61,677 bases of DNA from assembly GCF_900639875.1 (NCBI RefSeq), contig NZ_CAAAIA010000011.1, positions 1-61,677 of the forward strand. The letters run 5' to 3'. The DNA comes from Legionella impletisoli (GTDB lineage: Bacteria > Pseudomonadota > Gammaproteobacteria > Legionellales > Legionellaceae). Below the pieces are notes generated by a model, which did not search any database, was not told the DNA's origin, and worked only from the letters and a program-made list of their open reading frames with translations. Position numbers and translations under genes: made by a program. Shown here in pieces: positions 57,491-61,677 of the stretch. The number at the start of each line of letters is the position of its first letter. Position 1 is the first letter of the stretch.

Positions 57491-59758
57491 ATGTTAAACA
57501 AAGAGCTTGAATTTACCTTAAATCTAGCTTTCAAAGAAGCCAAAGAGAAACGACATGAATTCATGACGGTTGAACATTTATTGCTCTCTTTACTGGATAA
57601 CCCTGCTGCTGGTAATGTATTACAAGCTTGTGATGCCAACATCGAATCCTTGCGCCGTGATTTAATTGAATTTATTGATGAAACCACCCCACGCATTCCT
57701 GAAGATGAATTGGATAGAGAAACACAACCAACACTCGGCTTTCAACGGGTGCTCCAACGGGCCGTATTTCATGTGCAATCGGCAGGGAAAACTGAAGTCA
57801 GTGGAGCAAATGTCTTGGCGGCAATTTTTAGTGAACAAGAAAGCCAGGCAGTTTATTTTTTAAGACGGGAAAATATAACGCGTCTTGATGTCATTAACTA
57901 CATATCGCACGGTGTCTCAAAATTCCAAAATAATGACTTTAACGACAACATGAGTTCTCCAATGGATGAGGACATGATGGTGTCGGATGCTCATGAATCA
58001 CCGCTTGAAAATTATTGCATGAATTTAAATAATCGCGCGCGACTTGGCAAAATCGATCCTTTAATCGGGCGTCACGAAGAAATTCAACGTACTATTCAAG
58101 TCTTAAGCCGCCGTCGTAAAAATAACCCTCTTTTAGTAGGTGAGGCGGGCGTCGGTAAAACGGCTATCGCGGAAGGTTTAGCCAGAAGAATTGTAGATGG
58201 GGAAGTTCCTGAGTCCATTAAAAATCATGTCGTATACTCACTGGATCTAGGGGCCCTGTTGGCGGGAACCAAATACCGCGGTGATTTTGAAAAACGGCTT
58301 AAGGCCGTCTTAAAGCAATTAGGCGAGCATGAAGGGGGCATTTTATTCATTGATGAAATACACACCATTATTGGAGCAGGAGCCGCTTCTGGTGGGGTGA
58401 TGGATGCATCAAACTTAATAAAACCTTTATTGGCAAATGGCGAGCTAAAATGCATCGGCTCGACTACTTACCAAGAATATCGCGGAATTTTTGAGAAAGA
58501 TAGAGCGCTGGCAAGACGTTTTCAAAAAATTGATATCTCCGAACCTTCTGTTGAAGAAACCTTTGAAATCCTAAAAGGCTTGAAGCCAAAATTAGAAGCG
58601 CATCATGGGGTAAAATTCTCAATTCCTTCTTTAAAAGCAGCGGCGGAATTATCGGCAAAATATATAAATGATCGCTTCCTACCGGATAAAGCCATTGACG
58701 TGGTCGATGAAGCAGGCGCTTATCAAAATCTTTTAACCACCAGCAAGCGTAAAAAATTAATTAGCGTTGCTGAAATTGAAAGTGTGGTTGCCAAAATTGC
58801 ACGTATTCCACTTAAAAAAGTGTCTGCACGGGATAAAGATACATTGAGAAATCTTGAACGTGATTTGAAACTATTAGTGTATGGGCAAGACGAAGCCATT
58901 ACTGCGTTGGCATCAGCCATCAAATTAGCACGTTCAGGTTTACGTGAACCGCAAAAACCAGTGGGTTGTTTCTTATTTGCCGGCCCAACAGGCGTTGGTA
59001 AAACCGAAGTGACTAGGCAACTTGCCAATGTGATGGGAATTGAGTTGCTGCGTTTTGACATGTCTGAATATATGGAAAAACACACCGTTTCACGCCTAAT
59101 TGGCGCACCTCCTGGGTATGTAGGTTATGATCAAGGTGGATTGCTGACGGAAGCCGTTACTAAAAACCCTTATTCGGTTGTGTTGCTTGATGAAATTGAA
59201 AAAGCACATCCTGACGTGTTCAATCTCTTATTGCAGATTATGGATCATGGTACCTTAACCGATACCAATGGCCGCCAAGCTGATTTTCGTCATGTCATTT
59301 TGGTGATGACCAGTAACGCAGGTGCTGCAGAAATCAGTCGAAACAGCATTGGCTTCTCATCTCAAGATAACACCACGGATGGATTAGAGGTCATCAAGCG
59401 TCAATTTACACCAGAATTTAGAAACCGTTTAGATGCCATCATTAATTTCGCATCACTCGATGTGGAAACGATTGGCTTAGTCGTTGATAAATTTATCATG
59501 GAGCTTGAAGAACAATTGAGCAATAAAGGGGTTTCGTTTAAAGTTGAAAAAGCAGCCCGTGAATGGTTGGTTGAACATGGCTATAACAAAGCCATGGGAG
59601 CTCGACCGATGGCTCGTTTAATTCAAGAACACATCAAAAAGCCACTTGCTGAAGAACTGCTCTTTGGTAAACTTTCAAATGGCGGCCATGTGACGATTAA
59701 AATGAAAGACGGTAAGCTTCATTTTGAATGTCAGAATTACCGTGAAGGCGTGTGTTAA
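57491..59758 (+). CDS. clpA: ATP-dependent Clp protease ATP-binding subunit ClpA
   Basis: 755 residues (E. coli 758). N-domain repeats (1-145) bind ClpS; then AAA+ module 1 with Walker A GEAGVGKT (217-224) and module 2 with GPTGVGKT (498-505). The IGL/IGF loop that docks ClpP is present as IGFSSQD at about 620. A strong TAGGAGG ribosome site is 10 bases before the ATG. ClpA unfolds proteins for ClpP; clpP is not in the window. Confidence 0.97.
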   Translation: MLNKELEFTLNLAFKEAKEKRHEFMTVEHLLLSLLDNPAAGNVLQACDANIESLRRDLIEFIDETTPRIPEDELDRETQPTLGFQRVLQRAVFHVQSAGKTEVSGANVLAAIFSEQESQAVYFLRRENITRLDVINYISHGVSKFQNNDFNDNMSSPMDEDMMVSDAHESPLENYCMNLNNRARLGKIDPLIGRHEEIQRTIQVLSRRRKNNPLLVGEAGVGKTAIAEGLARRIVDGEVPESIKNHVVYSLDLGALLAGTKYRGDFEKRLKAVLKQLGEHEGGILFIDEIHTIIGAGAASGGVMDASNLIKPLLANGELKCIGSTTYQEYRGIFEKDRALARRFQKIDISEPSVEETFEILKGLKPKLEAHHGVKFSIPSLKAAAELSAKYINDRFLPDKAIDVVDEAGAYQNLLTTSKRKKLISVAEIESVVAKIARIPLKKVSARDKDTLRNLERDLKLLVYGQDEAITALASAIKLARSGLREPQKPVGCFLFAGPTGVGKTEVTRQLANVMGIELLRFDMSEYMEKHTVSRLIGAPPGYVGYDQGGLLTEAVTKNPYSVVLLDEIEKAHPDVFNLLLQIMDHGTLTDTNGRQADFRHVILVMTSNAGAAEISRNSIGFSSQDNTTDGLEVIKRQFTPEFRNRLDAIINFASLDVETIGLVVDKFIMELEEQLSNKGVSFKVEKAAREWLVEHGYNKAMGARPMARLIQEHIKKPLAEELLFGKLSNGGHVTIKMKDGKLHFECQNYREGVC

Positions 59759-59784
59759 AAAAAATCATTAAATTTTATTAACAA

Positions 59785-59808
59785 CCGGACTAAGTCCGGT
59801 TTTTTTTA
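59785..59808 (+). terminator. Rho-independent terminator of clpA
   Basis: CCGGAC TAA GTCCGG followed by TTTTTTTT, 26 bases after the clpA stop. A classical strong intrinsic terminator. Confidence 0.9.
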
Positions 59809-59891
59809 ACTACGAAGATAAGTAGGGTAAATGCATCAAATAGCATTAAGCTAAGGCTTGATTGCGGCAGACCGTCGATATTTCCTACATG

Positions 59892-59915
59892 TTGCGGCTT
59901 TGACCGCAGCATCCA
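59892..59915 (+). repeat. GC-rich palindromic repeat, TTGACC-loop family (single copy)
   Basis: TTGCGGCTTTGACCGCAG forms the stem-loop and is followed by CATCCA. The loop and tail match the copies at 181-205 and 19513-19542 while stem bases differ in a compensated way (TGCGG/CCGCA). Confidence 0.7.
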
Positions 59916-59932
59916 TCGGTTGTTAAGCTCCT

Positions 59933-59988
59933 AAATAAAGCACGGCAAGTAAGCAAAAAAGCCGTGTTGTGCACAGAAATTAGATGCA
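59933..59988 (+). repeat. Dispersed repeat, AAGTAGGCAAAAAA family (copy 3)
   Basis: AAATAAAGCACGGCAAGTAA then GCAAAAAAGCCGTGTTGTGC and ATTAGATGCA line up with 84-140. CACGGC and GCCGTG form a small stem not preserved in copy 1. Confidence 0.65.
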
Positions 59989-60067
59989 CACCCTACGAAA
60001 AGATGTTGCCTAAAATTATTTATTATGGTTTAATGCCAACCACTTTGAATATTTGTTGATCCGGATT

Positions 60068-61552
60068 ATGCCAAAGTTAGCCGATATAAATATAACGTCT
60101 CTAGTCAATAATCAAGTTTTAAACTACCTATCTACGCTCCAGCTTTCCTTTGCTCAACTAAAAATTCTCTTATTAGCACACGAACCTATTGCAGAGGTAG
60201 TCCATGCGATAGAGCAAGAACTTTTGCCAATAGCTGTTGAAGAAAAAAGAAACCATTTTAAAGAGCTTGAAAGACAATTCTTAGAGCGACAAGCGAAAGA
60301 AGATCGGGAGGAAGAACTAAAAGATAGTGCTTCAGTTTTAGAAGATAAAAGAAGATACTTTACTTTACAACGAGAAAGAGGCTTCATTTTAAGTCAGCAA
60401 CCCACACACGTTCATTCTGTTGGGTCTTATCCACAAAGAACTTATGGATCATTCTCTTATATAGCTAGATTGTCAGAAATTAATTACCAGCTGGATGTCT
60501 TGACTGAAAGAAGAAAAGAACGTCAAAAGCGTATAGCGGAAAGAACAAGTCGTTGCTATCAAGCAAGTTTAGAAAACCGCTTATCCTCTCAAAATTACCA
60601 ACTATTCACCCAAAGGCTACTCGAGCTAGATCGCAAGGTTGATGAGTTATTTGATAAAAAATTTTCAGAAGCAAAAAAACGTATATTCCCATTCTTTTTG
60701 GCTAGTCTTCGCCAAAAAACTGTTACATTAGCACACCTTGCCTTTGATGAGAAACAAGCGCTTGTCCGGCTTATTGATACTATGTCGGAGTTTTTAGCTG
60801 CTGAACAAGAGAAGCTTAATAGAACCAAAGCGTTGCGTGACCTCCAGGAGACGATAAGTGCAACCCGGCAATCAATAAGAACTTCAAATGAACGTATTTT
60901 TGAGATCGCATCCAAACTGCAGCGAGCTCCAGAAGAACAGGAGAAGCTTGCTCAAAAAAATCAAGACCTTGATCGTCGCAACAAACCCCTAACAACTCCC
61001 GCTTGGCTTACCTTAGGTACTTCCTTAAGCGTGTTGTTATTATCAGGTGGGCTATATTTTGCTGTTGCCGCATTAGGAGTCACAGCTCTTGTACCACCTA
61101 TGAGTTTAATCATTCCTATGATCGTAGCTGGAGCCTGTTTAACTGTTTCCTTGGGTTTATTTGCTGCTAAAGGAATTAATCGTTTGCAAAAATACTTTAA
61201 TAATAAACAACTTCTTGAAGCACAACGCCATGAACAAGAGTTAATGGCTGAGCAAAATCAATTAGAAAAAGTAACTATTCCCGAGTTGACCTATAAACTA
61301 GCCGAAGCCCTAGATAAAGAGCCCGGTTTAAAACAAGACTTAGAACAAAAATCTCAAGTTTGTGATGAATTATTGGCACAAGCTAAAGCTATTTGTCCTA
61401 TACCAACTCCATCAGCTCCTCCTCCTGAGCCATCTTTCTATACAACAGGAGCGTCTTTTACAATGTTTCCTCCACCGTCTAGTTCTTCTCAAGATTTTGG
61501 AGCTTATACGCCTGGAAATGGTATGAACCCAAATTTCATTAACCCAACATAA
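60068..61552 (+). CDS. Orphan coiled-coil protein with a two-helix membrane hairpin
   Basis: 494 residues from the ATG at 60068 (MPKLADINITS); two TTG codons upstream are in frame but improbable. I do not recognise a family. Residues ~45-120 and 215-305 are long charged helices; 310-365 contain two hydrophobic helices (LTLGTSLSVLLLSGGLYFAV and MSLIIPMIVAGACLTVSLGL) with a short loop; a second coiled coil (about 370-440) precedes a Pro/Ser/Asn-rich tail (PTPSAPPPEPSF...). No signal peptide. Coiled coils plus an internal membrane hairpin and a disordered tail are common in Legionella-type effectors that insert in host membranes; this is inference only. Confidence 0.62.
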   Translation: MPKLADINITSLVNNQVLNYLSTLQLSFAQLKILLLAHEPIAEVVHAIEQELLPIAVEEKRNHFKELERQFLERQAKEDREEELKDSASVLEDKRRYFTLQRERGFILSQQPTHVHSVGSYPQRTYGSFSYIARLSEINYQLDVLTERRKERQKRIAERTSRCYQASLENRLSSQNYQLFTQRLLELDRKVDELFDKKFSEAKKRIFPFFLASLRQKTVTLAHLAFDEKQALVRLIDTMSEFLAAEQEKLNRTKALRDLQETISATRQSIRTSNERIFEIASKLQRAPEEQEKLAQKNQDLDRRNKPLTTPAWLTLGTSLSVLLLSGGLYFAVAALGVTALVPPMSLIIPMIVAGACLTVSLGLFAAKGINRLQKYFNNKQLLEAQRHEQELMAEQNQLEKVTIPELTYKLAEALDKEPGLKQDLEQKSQVCDELLAQAKAICPIPTPSAPPPEPSFYTTGASFTMFPPPSSSSQDFGAYTPGNGMNPNFINPT

Positions 61553-61589
61553 CCCAACGTGACATAACCCTAACGTGCTTTGGCTTGAC

Positions 61590-61673
61590 CCATAGGTATC
61601 TACACAAATGCTTCTCCTATTATTTGGCGAAGCATTTGTTTAAGTTCTCCTGGGTCATATCGTTCTAATAAAT
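61590..61673 (-). repeat. 84-bp terminal repeat, inverted copy of 1-84
   Basis: Exact reverse complement of the window start. Beyond it, toward the window interior, the flanks differ, so 61590 and 84 mark the same element boundary at two loci. Confidence 0.85.
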
Positions 61674-61677
61674 CGAG
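61600..61677 (-). CDS. 3' end of an unidentified coding sequence (partial, second copy)
   Basis: 25 codons and a TAG on the minus strand, ending IIGEAFV, identical to the partial frame at 1-74 and extending two codons further (LD). The rest lies beyond the window. Likely a transposase or other element-borne gene. Confidence 0.5.
   Translation of the reverse strand, partial: LDLLERYDPGELKQMLRQIIGEAFV

Larger units (their letters stand above)
59759..60067. other. Repeat-rich gap between clpA and the last gene
   Basis: After the clpA terminator this 309-bp gap holds a palindromic repeat (59892-59915) and an AAGTAGGCAAAAAA-family repeat (59933-59988). No gene is visible. Confidence 0.55.

Overview
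The window looks like chromosome from a Legionella or very close relative. The best evidence is a Mip-type FKBP peptidyl-prolyl isomerase at 32827-33522, which I recognise as near-identical in architecture and wording to L. pneumophila Mip (same signal-peptide start, same C-terminal PPIase motifs). The mreBCD, icd, clpS and clpA run, moderate-to-low GC, and several coiled-coil or CaaX-bearing orphan proteins of the kind Dot/Icm effectors are drawn from all fit. No Dot/Icm apparatus, phage or conjugation genes are present. Both ends carry the same 84-bp sequence in inverted orientation, including the last 23 codons of one coding sequence. The window therefore most likely runs between two copies of a repeated element, perhaps a whole assembly contig.

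Layout. 1-3000 is an accessory edge: repeat debris, a KDPG-aldolase-like protein that lacks the Schiff-base lysine, an orphan coiled-coil protein and a type IV pilin with a TTG start. 3367-8508 is one direction of housekeeping: era-recO-pdxJ, then a two-subunit 2-oxoacid:ferredoxin oxidoreductase (korAB-like). 8643-9860 holds two membrane proteins on the minus strand (YccA/BI-1 and a small 4-TM protein). 10110-15984 is nit1-tldD-yejM-acyl-CoA synthetase. 15998-21662 is mfd, then xseA-rhomboid, all on the minus strand. 21911-32692 is a single 3,593-residue ORF with a SecA-type motor core around residues 2000-2560; it is the most unusual object here. It is followed by mip, an AmpG-like permease, tRNA-Leu(CAA), a small secreted protein and a PAS-GGDEF-EAL protein.

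38168-50097 is central metabolism and envelope: purB-nadB-nadA on the minus strand; ppsA, a CPA2 antiporter, nadC, a MurG of Firmicutes-like type, and an M20 peptidase on the plus strand. The three nad genes supply the whole aspartate-to-nicotinate-mononucleotide route, in two separate transcription units. 50264-51841 is a GNAT-nitrilase fusion. 52186-54601 is mreBCD (rod shape). 54650-55255 is an orphan ending in a perfect CaaX box (CSLM), a candidate host-prenylated effector. icd, clpS-clpA and an orphan coiled-coil protein with a two-helix membrane hairpin complete the window.

The intergenic DNA is rich in small palindromic repeats of at least four families: a GC-rich stem with a TTGACC/TTGTCC loop, an AAGTAGGCAAAAAA family, an ~87-bp double-hairpin family, and a GTTGGGCT/AGCCCAAC palindrome that supplies the stop codon of the M20 peptidase. 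All family names and functional statements come from reading the sequence and remembered family knowledge; no searches were run.
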